From the NCBI GenBank assembly GCA_021432635.1, contig MU270034.1:368321-432320 (forward strand): a DNA stretch of 64,000 bases. Direction: 5' to 3'. This document shows, piece after piece, positions 1 to 11,826 of this stretch. Source of the DNA: Thozetella sp. PMI_491 (taxonomy: Eukaryota > Ascomycota > Sordariomycetes > Chaetosphaeriales > Chaetosphaeriaceae). The notes below the pieces were generated by a model. The model had not been told where the DNA came from. It saw nothing but the letters and a program-made list of their open reading frames with translations, and made no database searches. Numbering within the stretch: the stretch's first letter is position 1; every line of letters begins with the position of its first letter. The translations under genes and the position numbers were made by a program.

Positions 1-925
1 TGTACCAACAGTCGCTAAACGCCGTCCCAATACCTAAATACGGTCTAGACCGGCCTGTAGTCGAAGCCTAAAACTCACATAGTCCTAAAGGGTCGAGTGT
101 GTGCTGATAAAGGCTGTCAAACAAGCACAGCAGCCATAGCTATCACCAACATTCACCAATACCCACACCTACCAAGCCCACACTCACCAATTATCATATC
201 TACCAATACACACACTGCAGTTGAGACTATCACATCACATAGATACGTGGGTTCATCCAAATTGATCACGCGGGGCAGCCATTCTTCAGTATTGGCAAGT
301 GCTTACCATATACAATATTGAAATAGAGATACACATGCAGATGGTGGAACATCATGATCGTCGCTAAACAATATAAAAAATACATATTAGGTGCCTTTTT
401 CTTCTCTTTCGTCAGATAGCCTAAGGTAGGTAGGTATTGTTCGCAGGCCTTCGTCCACGAGACATAATACAATACAGCAGGGTGGCAACCGGCATCAACG
501 TTATGTAGTATACACGTTAATCATAGCTTAAGTGAGAAAGACTTGCCATCCTGGCACCATATTCTAGTATTTCTGCCAATATTTTGTATCGAATACAAGG
601 CTTCCACACCTGTGAAGTTCAAAAGTTCTCTGTTGGTGCCGCCGGGGGCACGGAAGCGCCACCCCGGGGAAATCCAGCTGACCGAAGCCCAAACGCTATA
701 CCTCAAAAGGGTGCAAGCCTAAAAGTACACGCCAACAGAAACCCGTCGACGTCTAGATCGGGGACTGATAAAAGGCCCGGCATCCTTTGCGAGCTTGCAC
801 GCAAATGAGGAGCTCTTCCACAAGGAACCCAAAGGCTGCGAAACACTACCTGCCAGAGACTCTATCAACCCTAAAACTCACTGGAATTACCCACAATAAG
901 GAGCCAATCTCTGCCGACAAACGCC
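1..925. other. Intergenic, no gene seen
   Basis: No open frame here shows a signal peptide, a recognisable domain or a convincing splice structure. The short frames are interrupted and of odd composition. The last few hundred bases must hold the promoter and leader of the hydrolase that starts at 926. The window may begin inside an intergenic region. Confidence 0.6.
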
Positions 926-1981
926 ATGCCTCGTACCGATGTCGAATTCAAGACTTCTGACGGGGTCATCCTCCGGGGCTGGCTCTACACTCCCGAATCC
1001 GTGACTTCTGCATCCTGCCCGTTGCCATGCTTGGTCATGTGTCACGGCTTCAGTGCCGTGAAAGAGATGTACTTAGACGCCTTTTCGGAGCGCTTCACGA
1101 GCCAACTTGCTCTCGCATGCCTCGTATATGACAACCGTGGCTTTGGAACCAGTGACGTCGCACCGGGCCAGCCGCGCCAAGATATCATCCCTGCGATGCA
1201 GATGTCCGACCTATCGGACGCCATCACGTACGCCCAGTCGCTCCCAGAAGTCGATGCTGACCGTATCGGCATCTGGGGCAGCTCTTACGGTGGCGGCCAC
1301 GTCTTGCACGTTGGTGCTACGGATCGCCGGGTAAAGGCAGTCATCAGTCAAGTTCCCCTGGTCAATGGCTGGGATAACTTTAATCGCCTAGTGCGCCCAG
1401 ACATCTCGGAGGTGATGACCAAATCATTCGAGCAAGGTAGGCGCAAAGCCTTGTTTCCTCTCTCCCCCCCCACTCGTTACTGTGAGGCTGAGGTAGTCAC
1501 TTACGAACTGCTAGACCGTCTGGCTCGAGCTATGGGGCAGGCTTGCGCAACCTTACCTGTCACGGCCGAGAAACCCGAGCAGCCTAGTGCATTCCCAACA
1601 GTGGAGATTCATACTTTCTTCGCCGAGTGGGAGAAGAAGAGCCGATGGAAGAATGAAGTGACCCTCAGGTCGTAAGTGTGGTGATCTTTCGTAGGCTTCC
1701 TAGCGTATTAACTAATAATCCCCCCAAGACTCGAGAGTCTGAGAGCTTATGACCCGTCTGGATGGATCCACCGCATCTCTCCTACGCCGTTGCTCATGGT
1801 TGTTGCTGAGAGAGACACAGTCACGCCAACAGACCTCGCGTTGGCCGCGTACACTAAGGCCCATGAGCCAAAGGAGCTCCAGGTTCTTCCTGGGGGCCAT
1901 TTGGGCGTATACACGGCACCTGTTTTCCTGAAGAATACAGAGTGCCAGATTGACTTCTTGAGGCGCCATCTTATCATTTAA
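926..1981 (+). CDS. Alpha/beta hydrolase (polyketide-transferase / Af380-like)
   Basis: Predicted alpha/beta-hydrolase of the group often found in fungal secondary-metabolite clusters (dienelactone-hydrolase-like 'polyketide transferases'). Exons 926-1436, 1515-1671 and 1729-1981 give about 306 residues, normal for the family. The oxyanion region is MCHGFSAVKEMY (about 38-49), the YDNRGFGTSD turn is at about 68-77, and the nucleophile elbow GSSYGG has Ser120. The acid is probably the Asp of AERDTVTP, and the His that of GGHLGVY near the C-terminus. The first intron (78 nt) keeps the frame open, so a naive translation carries 26 extra residues; removing it joins a GAG-CAA-G end to AC-CGT and restores family-like sequence. 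The second intron (1672-1728) has donor GTAAGT and a TAACTAA-type branch site. No signal peptide, so probably cytosolic. It is convergent with the dienelactone hydrolase at 2167. The substrate is unknown. Confidence 0.85.
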
Positions 1982-2166
1982 TCGTCACCGCAAGTAGGAA
2001 TGTCAGCAAGATGGCGTGCAGGCGTGTGTGGGACCAAGGTTTGATATCCTGGGAGGGTAACTTGAGTTGATATAGATCACAATAGTTTGCAAAAACAAAT
2101 CCATACAAACAGGGCGGTGAGCGTTAGGTCATTCCTATGCGCTAGAAAAGCCACAAGACTCTCTCC

Positions 2167-2931
2167 TTAAGCCTTCTCAAGATACAGCCAGTGCTTCATC
2201 CACCCCACAGCGGCATTCTTGCCACGCACCATGGCGGCACGTTCACCGGGCTTCTTAAGGTCGCCTCGGATGAAGCACGAGTGCTCAACACCGGGTAAGT
2301 GCTGGTAGTCAAGCTCGACTCCGTTCTCGCGCAACTTGGTGAATGCGAGATTCTTGAGGTCAGGCGGGAACATGACGTCGTTCTCAGGCGCCAGCAGCTG
2401 GGTGGGAACACGCACGGCGTCGATGTCATCCGGTACGAGCCAGCTAGGGTGACCGGCGGTAATACAGTCGACCAGCGGGGGGTCGTGCTCACCGGCGCCG
2501 AGCCGGAACACGCCCCACCCGCCCCAGCAATAGCCCACAGCGGCCACAGCTTTGTGGCCTGCGGTGGCGCGCAAGGCACGTGCAAAGGCGAAGATGGAGG
2601 GCTCCCGGATAACTCGCGCGTTGCGCTCGCCCCAAGCGATCAATTCGCTCTGGATCTCGGCGTATCGCTCAGCCAGGACGGGCTCCGGACTCACGACCTC
2701 ACCGTCGCAAAAGTCTGGCAGGTACACAGTGGCGCCTACCTCCTCTGCATAATGGTCCGCCAGCAGGCGAGAGTTTTGGAACGTCCAGCCGAGGAGGTCA
2801 TGGATTAACAGGATGGCCACGTCTGGGTTGTCTCCAGCAATGTAGGTGTCGATGTCAGCCAGCTTGCCGATTCGACCAGCGGGCTTCCCATCCCACTTGA
2901 ACCCGGTAATGCAGCACGGAGAGAAAGACAT
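2167..2931 (-). CDS. Dienelactone hydrolase family protein
   Basis: Single-exon gene of 254 residues with the layout of dienelactone hydrolases (carboxymethylenebutenolidase, yeast Aim2-like). These are cytosolic alpha/beta-hydrolases that use a Cys nucleophile. Visible catalytic triad: Cys135 in GYCWGGWG, Asp185 in APENDVMFPP, and His217 in PGVEHSCF. The early LLIHDLLGW segment (about 41-49) is the oxyanion strand-loop. Length and start match the family, and no upstream in-frame Met is better. It is tail to tail with the hydrolase at 926-1981, with 185 bp between them, so the two are not co-transcribed. In fungi such enzymes act on lactones or esters from aromatic breakdown or secondary metabolism; nothing here fixes the substrate. 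Confidence 0.9.
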   Translation of the reverse strand: MSFSPCCITGFKWDGKPAGRIGKLADIDTYIAGDNPDVAILLIHDLLGWTFQNSRLLADHYAEEVGATVYLPDFCDGEVVSPEPVLAERYAEIQSELIAWGERNARVIREPSIFAFARALRATAGHKAVAAVGYCWGGWGVFRLGAGEHDPPLVDCITAGHPSWLVPDDIDAVRVPTQLLAPENDVMFPPDLKNLAFTKLRENGVELDYQHLPGVEHSCFIRGDLKKPGERAAMVRGKNAAVGWMKHWLYLEKA

Positions 2932-4776
2932 TTTGGAGTGACGTATGATGAAGTCGGTTCCTAGAGGGCAGGTTGGTATAAGAATTTAGTTGAGGGGTGC
3001 CAGGTAGAAGTCAGTTGGGATAAAAGCCGATTCTCACGGACCCTGTTGTCTTAAATTGCAATATTATAAGGTATAAACATGGCCCAGCGAAATCACCTGA
3101 AAGGGCGTTATCCCTCGTGTCTAGGTAAGCAACATGACAAGAATTCGAGTTCGAGTCTTGGCGCTACGTAGTGAGCGGCAAGGTGCGTGACAAGGCTGCG
3201 TAGCCTGCCACCCCGGACACACAGCTCGTCGTAAGAGACGCGTACGACCCGTTGTAGCGTTGCGACGTGCCTTGTGGTATACATAATAATACTCTATCAA
3301 TGACGGGGCTAACATAGGTTGGTTTGCAATTTCTAGGTGCAGGCCGAGACATATAGGTAAGCGGTCGGCATGGAGTTCCTCCGGACTGCTTCGGCTTAGC
3401 ACCAACGAGTCACGGATACGGGCCGTTATCATGCGGCTAAGTCGGCAGGACGTATTTCGTGCTGCATGCTGCCCAGTCTATCGAAATCTCTCTCCGGGGC
3501 TATGACGACGACGCTGCTCTATCGGCAGAAGATACGGCAAGGGAGCCATGCGACAGCAACAGAACAAGGACATGGGCCCATCACTCCGAGTAGTTTCGAC
3601 ATGCCGTACCCCGCATGACCTCTCCTCCATAGTCTCATGGAGACGGCCTTGGATCATCCAAATTTTTCTCAGTCGCTATTGAGCGCACACAACCTTGCGC
3701 TTAATAGTGAACCGAGGGTAGGCTGAAGTAATACGCGGTTGAACAGACAGCTTGTGGAGCTGTGATCACTCCTGAGATCGCATACTCTTCCATATTGCAT
3801 ACATTTTCACCACCGAGGTGAATGAATATCTATTTGGAAGGACGTCGGATACTTTGCACACCAATATCAACGTTCTAGTGACAGCCCGGTAAGTGAGCAC
3901 AGCTAAACGCAATCTTGTAGAGAAGGCTAACTGAAGCACTCAGAATGAGGGTCCCAACACTGCTCTCGGCATAATAAAAACAACTTAGCACAACTGGAAG
4001 TCTATAATTTGGACTGTTTTGAGAGCCTTTTGCTTCCCGTATTTATAGGGCGAGGCCAGCTGCAACCACCTTTGCTTTCTCGGTGCGTTCCTTCACATCA
4101 TCAAAAACGTAGGGGAAGACACAGCTGTGCCTTTTAATGAAAGAAGGCACTGTGAGTATTCCCTGAATAATTAAGAGGCTAATTGGTGTCGTGCCTTTAG
4201 ATGAGACTGCAATTGAGGGCGAGGGGGGCAGGAGGCCCATGCTGGCCACATCTCGATGGGTGTTGCTGATATGATATGCTTCAAGACCAAAAACGAACTA
4301 TGATGGGTCGACGCCAGAAGAGGATAAAACGCAGCAGCGTCTCGACATGCACGCGAACACGTTGGGTTTAAACGATAGAGCGCCTAATATGAGTGACCAC
4401 AGTTTCCGGACTTCTCCTTAGTCTTCTTAGACCGACGCTATTGTCAATTCTCAGGAGAACGCTGATGTGAATGCAATGTAGGTCGCTGCACAGCAAGCTC
4501 ACAGAAATATGGCAGTGATGTTGCTTTGAGAATACCTAGCAACTGCTGCCGGGGCTGATGGCACGCTCATCTCCGCATCGGTTCCGGCCACCGAATCGGT
4601 TCCGGAACGGCTAGTGACAGGTTCCCTGGTGCATTGTGTTCGGGTTTATCGCCAAAAAAGAAAAATAGGAAGAACCCCCAAATAAATTCATTTCTCTTTC
4701 ATAGTCCTCACCTTTTTCAACTACTTCACCACGTTGCCAGGAAGCCGAGAAATTATTCGACAGCCGCCTAATCATC
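2932..4776. other. Intergenic, no gene seen
   Basis: About 1.8 kb without a supportable gene. Short frames near 3121-3432 and 4043-4249 have no recognisable domain or splice partners. The stretch must contain the promoter of the dienelactone hydrolase on one side and of the PEBP gene on the other. Confidence 0.55.
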
Positions 4777-5426
4777 ATGCCTGCCCAGGCTGTGGAAAAG
4801 GCCTTGGCAGCCATTGAGCAAGACAAGTCGAAGGTACTAGGCTTATCCTTCGCAAAGCACCCTGACGTCCAGCCCGGCCAGTTCATTCCAAGAGCAGGTA
4901 CAGGCACTCTATTTTTTTTTCCCTCCTTCCCTCTTTAACGCCATAGACGCGGGTATATTTGTGTCCATATTCATGTATAGCCAGCTACTAGGAAGAACTA
5001 ACAGGGTGCATTATCCTAGACGCGTTATCCGCCCCCGAGGTGTTTTATCCGGCCGGATCGCCTGAAAAGACGTATATAGTGGTTTGCCTTGACCTAGACC
5101 CGCCATTCGCCTCGTTTCCGTTCGCGGGACCCATCAATCACTGGACACAATCTGGATTCCGCCTCGCGTCCTCCGAAGGCAATGGGAAGCTGGAAACCTC
5201 AGATCCATTTGTGATAAATTACCTCAGACCCGGCCCACCCCCAGGTGCCGGGCCGCACCGGTACCTCTTTCTTCTATACGAGCAACCTGGTAGTTTCGAC
5301 GTCAAGGCTCACGCCCCGGGCAAAGAAATCAGCGTCCCCGCTCGGATTCGTTACAACCTGGACGCCTGGGAACAGAAGGTCGGACTGAGTGAAGTTTTAG
5401 CGGCGACTTATTTTAAATCCAAGTAG
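4777..5426 (+). CDS. Phosphatidylethanolamine-binding protein (PEBP) family
   Basis: Two exons, 4777-4897 and 5005-5426, give a 180-residue protein. It matches the PEBP fold (yeast Tfs1 carboxypeptidase-Y inhibitor type). The signature ligand-pocket segments are the strand VVCLDLDPPFASFP, corresponding to the family's DPDxP region, followed by GPINHW. Later come the Pro/Gly-rich GPPPGAGPHRYLFLLYEQP segment (the GxHRY motif) and the C-terminal helix with W-E-Q-K-V-G-L. The intron (107 nt) has donor GTACAG and acceptor AACAG and keeps phase. Start codon chosen at 4777, which gives the usual N-terminal helix. No signal peptide, so probably cytosolic. Known PEBPs bind anionic phospholipids or inhibit proteases and kinases; the partner is not visible here. 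Confidence 0.88.
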
Positions 5427-5911
5427 TAGGAGTGCTGAGGCGGGCATAAAGACATAGAGGTCGCGACTCCACGACTGGTAATGATGGTGGCCGGGACTCT
5501 CCGCTCTGAATAATTCGTTCTTCAAATACGTAGAAAATGCCACATTTCCTCTCTTTTAATAGAGTGGTGCGCATACTATTCGAGCTAGGCAAGCATGTGC
5601 ACAGGGCAGCCGCTGTTAGCGCACCAATTGTATTACCTTGATGGATGCTGGAACAATATCGCGGCATTTTCACGCGTTAACGGACGAGACTAGGGGTTAG
5701 AGGGCTAAATGCTGTTGTGTTTCCGCAATGTCGATCTAGAACTCATAATCTTTCTATTCAAGGCTTTATAGACAGATGAAGTCAAAGTATATACATGAAA
5801 GTCTTGCCGCTCTGCCACATTTCTCTACCCATGGCCCAAAGAAAGAAACATGTGTCCGTTGGCCTTGGGAAGTGGATGCAAAGACTTGGATCCGATAGAG
5901 GACTCAAGTAC
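5427..5911. other. Intergenic between convergent genes
   Basis: A 485-bp gap between the 3' ends of the PEBP and BYS1-type genes. No supportable coding frame; the frame antisense to the BYS1 gene begins here and is treated as a shadow. Confidence 0.55.
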
Positions 5912-6499
5912 TTAAGCGCGGAATATAGTTTCGCGCTTAGTGACGAACTGAGCCTGCGGTTGGCAGAGATCTACCCAGAAATCGCCAGTGTTGAGAGGGC
6001 AGAACCGAGTCTTGACATCGTCAGGGTTCTGGTACGCGTCAAGGCAGATCTGGCCCGCAGGGCACCGGATCTTTAGGCACGTCCCTTGGCCCTCGCCGGC
6101 GCCGGTGGGGCTGATCTTGACGTTATCGTGGTAGAAAGGGGTGCCCACGAGGCCACTGGCGCTACCGTCTAGGTTGCTGAGGTCCCAGTATAAGCCATTA
6201 GTGAAGGCGTACTCGAACTGCAATATTCCGCTGTTGAAATTGACGTCTCCCTTGGATATCTTGACACTGGTGCCTTGGCCGTTCTGGATCCATCCCAAGT
6301 AGATGATGTTACCCGGGTTTACGACGAAAGGAGCTGCGCCAGCGTTGCCTTGGCAGATCCCGTTGGGTCCCGAGTTGCACCCGCCTCCGTTAGACTGGTA
6401 AATGTAGATGGTGCTAGAGCACCAGTTGTTGATGTTGAGTGTAGCGCTAGCGGTCGAGACCAGCCCAAGGACAACGGAAGCAACAAGGCGAGAGAGCAT
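5912..6499 (-). CDS. Secreted BYS1-domain (thaumatin-like) protein
   Basis: Single exon, 195 residues. The N-terminus MLSRLVASVVLGLVSTASA is a clear signal peptide. The mature part begins with LNINNWCSSTIYIYQSNGGG and continues with YLGWIQNGQGTSVKIS, QFEYAFTNGLYWDLSNLDG and YHDNVKISPTGAGEGQGTC. This is the beta-sandwich pattern of the Blastomyces yeast-phase-specific BYS1 / thaumatin-like group. Several cysteines near the C-terminus (CLKIRCPAGQIC) probably form disulphides. Such proteins are secreted or wall-associated and some have been proposed as effectors; function is otherwise unknown. The tail after the last Cys pair (QFVTKRETIFRA) contains a Lys-Arg that could be a processing site. It is convergent with the PEBP gene. 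Confidence 0.85.
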   Translation of the reverse strand: MLSRLVASVVLGLVSTASATLNINNWCSSTIYIYQSNGGGCNSGPNGICQGNAGAAPFVVNPGNIIYLGWIQNGQGTSVKISKGDVNFNSGILQFEYAFTNGLYWDLSNLDGSASGLVGTPFYHDNVKISPTGAGEGQGTCLKIRCPAGQICLDAYQNPDDVKTRFCPLNTGDFWVDLCQPQAQFVTKRETIFRA

Positions 6500-9344
6500 G
6501 ATGTCGGCGGAACCGAACTTGGGTGAAGGCCTACAAAGAAGGAAGGGATGTCTCTCTGTATAACCAAAGCAGATACGAAACCCCAGGCTGTGCCGAATGA
6601 AACGGCTGGGAGAAGGGGCCTTTTAAACAGGCACGGTAGTGCGATATGCACGCTCTGAGCGTGCAAAGGCATGATGCGAGGCACGATGCGAGCTTGTCAC
6701 CAAACATGTCAGCTCAGTCCTTGCCTACGTTCGCCAACCGATACCTTAAACAAGGCTGCGCCAGCGCCGTGCTCAGGGCTATCGTGTAATATTGGCCGGA
6801 GAGGCAAATGAACAAGGAGTTAGGATGGGAACGGACCGCTATGACGGCGGTATTGGTTTTTAGCGAGATTATATCTATACTAGAGAGCCGCCTAGTACAG
6901 TAGTAGACTGATTAGTGCTCAACTAGGAACTGAAACAAGCCACCAGCAGCAGTATATTTCACCTATTCGGTCGACGTTCACGCGAAAGACTCGCCGGATA
7001 CTACTAGCATTTCTCATGGTGGCACCCTGTCATTAGTTGACTCGGCTTTCAGGCGCGCGGGGGTGCGTAGCGATCAATACGTCGGCGCCACAGCCCCGAA
7101 TCCCCAAACTCTCTCTTCTGTGCAGCCTGCCCAGAGAGCAATGGTGGGAGTATCAGTAAGCTACATTCGAAGTCGCGCGCGGCGCGCCGTCAGTGTAGCA
7201 TCTGACATTGCTTCTAGGTGATGAAGAATGGCCGATATTAAAAATGGGCTCCGAAATCCCAAGTAGGGCTGACTGGTACCATTTTCTGTGCAGATTCAAT
7301 AGTTCCCAGGGTTCGTCAGCTGCCCGGGTCCCATACTCGCGTGAAGGATTTGCCTCCCGAACACTAATTAGGTCCTGATTGCCCGGCGAACCGCCGGGGG
7401 ATGGCACCCCATGCAGGGGCTTGTCTCTCTGCCTCTCGCTATCGCCTAGCAACAATTCCTTTGCAGGCAGGAAACAGCTTCATTTGCAAAACTTGCTGCA
7501 CCAGCATCTCCTCCTAGCGGGTGCCAGACCACACGCTATGGACGACGATGTGCAGTACAATTCCCTCTACGCGGCGAACGAATGAACCTGCGCGCGTGCA
7601 CCTCTCCTCATCCTCTCTGGCTGTCGGTGCCGTTTCGCCAGAATGGTATCGCCGTTGGTGAGAATGTTGTATGTAGTTCGAACAATGCCATTGACGGGCC
7701 GGCCAATTGGCGACGGAGCCGCGCTCACGTGGACCGAGCATGAGTTGGTGTGTTCCAGCAGGCGTCTCCTAAATGAAGCATCATGTGCGGCGAAGCGCAT
7801 TGATCCTAGCTTCAGATCTTAACGACTATACACGCGCCATCAACAAACATTGAACAAAAGGCAGTGTTCTATTCTACCGGGATCGCTATCCGAGGTACGA
7901 AGCCAGATGTCTTGGCCAAATTGCTAAGGCATGGAAGCAGTAGCACAAGCTTTACGCTGTTGCTTTGGCGTGGGGACCAATGCGAGGTAGATCGATATTA
8001 GCTAGATAGGGAACCCGCCTAGTGAAGGTGGCTTGTGCGAGAAATCCTACATTACTACCTACTGCCTGGCAGGTATTTCCCGACGCAGATTGCATCGCTG
8101 GGAGAGGTGATTGAGTCGTCACCTCGGTGGGGCCAACAAGGCGGAAAATGAGAGGGATCTAATATTGACGGGTGGTGACGCGGACGCAGCGGATATAAAA
8201 GTTCCAAAAATGCACAGCAATACGATATAGCCGTACTATCGCGAAGGTGCGACACCTTGTCGCTGGAACACACTGTCGACCACTTCCCGTAGCAGGGACG
8301 CTGCGAAAAGCGCTAGAGGTACCATTGCGAATCCTACCACTCCCCTAACGGCTATACAAGCCTCAGGAGCAACCTGCCTTTAAGACGCACTTTTAGATGG
8401 GCAGGGTGCAGTATTCGAGGTTGACATTCAGCTTTCGATATAAAGATTAGTTAGGAGAAAGGTGTTTAAGAGATTGCAGTCTTGGCAACTAGAGCTATGG
8501 AACTACGGCCAAGCTTTTTAGGCAACGCCAATCCCAGGGAACCCGGACACCAAGGGTTTCACAGCCGCGCTCCAGAAATCACTCGCCGTCTAGGATTTCC
8601 TGTTGTATTTTCCTCTGTTGCTTGCCGGCGCATCTGCACATCGACACCTAAGATACCAAGCATCGGCCGTGGTAACAACTCCGCCAACATCTATATTGGT
8701 ACGACAGTTGACGTTCTCTAAGAAGAATCCACCGCGTTAATCGCTAGTTAAAAGTCATTTGCGAGGTAAGAAAGATCTCCGAATTTTTCCTTATATCTCA
8801 GATACATCCGCGACATAGGTACTTGCCCTGTGCTTGTTTAGACATCTTCCTACTGCCCACGCCCTTGTGTGGATTGTATTGACACATTCTGTATGCCAAA
8901 AGAAGCTCGGTGTATTTACTAGCATTGTATAAAGTGTACCTCGTTGTCCAAAGTTTGACTTCACCGTGTTCCAATGTGACTTTTCGGACTATCTTTGCTC
9001 TTGGCTGTAACGGCATGGATGAGCGTTTTGCCTATCTCTATTGAGTCTATATGATGCATTTTAGCCGAATTCTCTATTTGAGGTATTGTGCCTGACCACT
9101 GCTGGAACTAATAGTCGCATAGAAAATTGAATGGATCGATGAGACAGGATTTGGGCGAGAGGTACAGAGACAGCATCCAAAGCAGCGACGTTTTACACTC
9201 GGCCCAGTACGATCCTAGGTAGACGCACAGCACGGTTGAATAAAACTGTTCTCCAACAAGACCAAATCATCCCCAAATAACCCAATAAATGCCCTTGTCA
9301 CGTAAAACCGACTAAATGCAACTTGCGAGAATCTCCACCCAAGT
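6500..9344. other. Long intergenic region, no gene seen
   Basis: About 2.8 kb in which I see no signal peptide followed by plausible exons, no recognisable domain and no RNA gene. Several 60-100-codon frames exist (for example 7153-7455, 8055-8273, 8798-9016) but look like chance or decayed sequence. It separates the housekeeping-like genes from the RiPP locus and may mark the cluster's left edge. Confidence 0.5.
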
Positions 9345-11826
9345 TCAGAAGATCTCTTTGTTCATGAACATAGCGTTGAACCATTGCTCATCTTGGAGCG
9401 GGTGGCGCTTGAGAGCATCACCACGATTCCTCTTGGGGAATACCCCAGTTGCTTGAGTTACAACTCCAGTATGCTGCTGTCTCTGTTCAGCCTCCCGCTT
9501 CTTGTTGGACCGCGCTGAGAGATCGCCGGCTACACACGAAGCACCCTTAAAAGCCGCGTCTGCGGCTGCCGCCCATATAGCAGTGGCATTGGTGATCATA
9601 GGAGCCGTCCAGTAAAGCCGACAGTCGGCAGGTACGTTCACATACTGCGCCGGGAGGCCATCTTCGATGTGGTCCCTTGGGATCGCGTCACGTACGTTTA
9701 GTGACGCGGCAATGGACCGGTTGAGCGGCAGAGATGAATAGCGAGCAAACTCTGACACATGCTCATCGCGCGTAGCATAACGCATAAAGCGCGTGATGTA
9801 ACCGTGCACTGATATAAAAATTGTCAGGAATCCGGGTTTTTGTAAGCAATGCGAGGCAGCAACAGAGAGAGAAAAAGGGTTGGTTACCATCGCTCCAGCG
9901 TAGACTCTGTGAGCCTTTAATGCCTCCTACCCCTTGTATCAGGCCCTCGACTGGGCGCCCTCCCATGGCAATTGATCTAACGCCTCCCTGTGAGCGAAGC
10001 ATTTCCGAAAATATGGAACAGGTCGAGGCGCATGCGCCGTCGTAAAGGAGGATGATATTTTCCGCGTCGAACGGCTGGAGGACACTAGAGAGTGAGCCGT
10101 AGCCGGTGATCTCGATGCCAACACCAAACGTGGAATTGCTCGTAGTGAGGCTATCGTGTAGATTCCAGCGCACGAGGCTTGTATAGTTGGTGTTCTTGTA
10201 TAAATGCGGGCGGAACTTTTCCTCAAAACTCAGGAATGGCTGTCCAGTCATGTTGTAGTCGTACTGGTAGTTATACCATGTCTCCCAGGACTTGATCAAT
10301 GAGGAGTTCCTGCTGGTCCACGGGTCAAGGGCAGCAACGAGGTCGCTATCTACCTGGGCCGCTGCGAGAAACCCCGCGCTTTCTTTCCATCGTGACAAAC
10401 CGTCTTCGACAATAGTCGGAAAGAGCTGGCGGAAGAAGTCGTATCCTAGCATAAGATAACCGCCGCCGTTCGCCTGCAAATCCACTATAAGCTTGGTCTT
10501 GCCTGCATCGACGGCTTCTGCGATGCATTCCTGGACCACGGCCTGGAACTCGGCGAATGAGTCGGCAAACATATCCAGCAAGGCGATAACAACTATATTG
10601 TCGTATCCTTCGCCCTGTAGATAGTAACATGACGCAACAGTATCGTTTGTAATTGCCACTGGGGAAGGGTATCCTGATATTGCCGGAGCTGTGCTTCTCG
10701 CCGCCACCCTCTTGGTGACTGTCGCGTTGGACGAGGCCGAACCAGCAGCCATCATCCCATTCGGGTTGCAAAACTTGGCATAGTATGACGGCCCGTCAAT
10801 GACCCCAGTCAGATTGGCAGTGATCACGGCTTTGTTCTGCACCGTGATTATTGTGCCGTTTGCAAGTGTAAATGTTGTGATGGGGCCCGGGTAGATGAAG
10901 CGTGTGCGCCCGCCCTTAGCAAAGAATCCCCCGGCGCCATGCGTAGCGTGATAGCTAAGGGAGAAGAACATTGAGTTGTAGATGGCATCCTTGTCTTGGT
11001 TTCCAACAGCCAGGGACCCAAAGTCATCCACATACTCAGCTGCGCTCACCCCATTTATCAGGGCAACAGCGCTAGCTGTGTCAGGGTTGGCAACGACGTC
11101 CTCTCCACTCTGGTCAGTGACTGTTTATGTGCCAGGACTACCGCAAAGAGAACCATGACCTACCATAGAGTTTAATAACCGGAAGGCTGACTCCATCTTC
11201 ACTAATCGAAACCAGTGATTGCCGTCGTTCGAAGCCAAAGACCCTTGTCAACGCATCTGGGTAGAAAAGAAGATGGCCGTCGTGACCCTTTCCGGTAATG
11301 TTTAGATATAGGTCAAGCTGAAACTCGTACTCGTTCGCGTACTCGTCGGCCACCAGTCCTGCCCTAATTCTGGCAAGGTTGCCGAATATGTCGTACGCTT
11401 AGGCCTTCCGTGTTGGCAACATCACAATAATAGGACGCTCGGTTGGACGCACCTGGAAATGGGTAATCGGCCGGGGGGTCGGCTTTGTAGGTCGTGTCGC
11501 TCTGCCATTCCAGGTAAGGGACCATGGTGTCAACCAACTCGATGGCGGCATCCTTGCCCAGCGGGACGGAGTTGAGACATTCATACGCCAGCCGAGCAGC
11601 GACAGTCGGAGTTGCTGCATAGAGTCAGTATGGATATGCTATGTGCTGAGACACTGGTCACCGGCATACCAAGAGGCGAGGCTGATACTTGAGCGGCCCA
11701 GAGGGTAGAGACTTGAGCACAAGGCTCAACTGTCACGGCGGACTGGATGTGTCTAGTTGGGTCCGCGCTGGCGAAGCGGGCGGCTGCCAAAAGCGCGGCC
11801 AAGAGGCCAGAAGAGCACGTCGGCAT
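9345..11826 (-). CDS. Secreted S41-family peptidase (UstP-like)
   Basis: Five exons on the minus strand (11826-11670, 11614-11453, 11397-11164, 11120-9888, 9808-9345) keep phase throughout and give 749 residues. The N-terminus MPTCSSGLLAALLAAARFASA is a signal peptide. The CLNSVPLGKDAAIELVD and VPYLEWQSDTTYKADPPADY segments, then GKGHDGHLLFYP, are typical of fungal S41 (tail-specific/CPAF-like) peptidases. The C-terminal protease core carries KLIVDLQANGGGYLMLGYDF and the region ILLYDGACASTCSIFSEMLR, where the nucleophile Ser is expected. Known family members include UstP and the PhomP proteins of dikaritin clusters. It lies directly downstream of, and in the same direction as, the repeat precursor at 12925, 1.1 kb away. 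An in-frame Met at 11859 is an alternative start. Inferred role: trimming or maturation of the secreted precursor. Confidence 0.85.

Noticed and set aside
3150-3175. GAGTTCGAGTC word resembling a tRNA B box
   Set aside because: No A box or cloverleaf stems can be formed around it. No tRNA gene was found anywhere in the window.
5795-6076. 93-codon plus-strand frame
   Set aside because: Largely antisense to the BYS1-type gene, with no domain or splice support.
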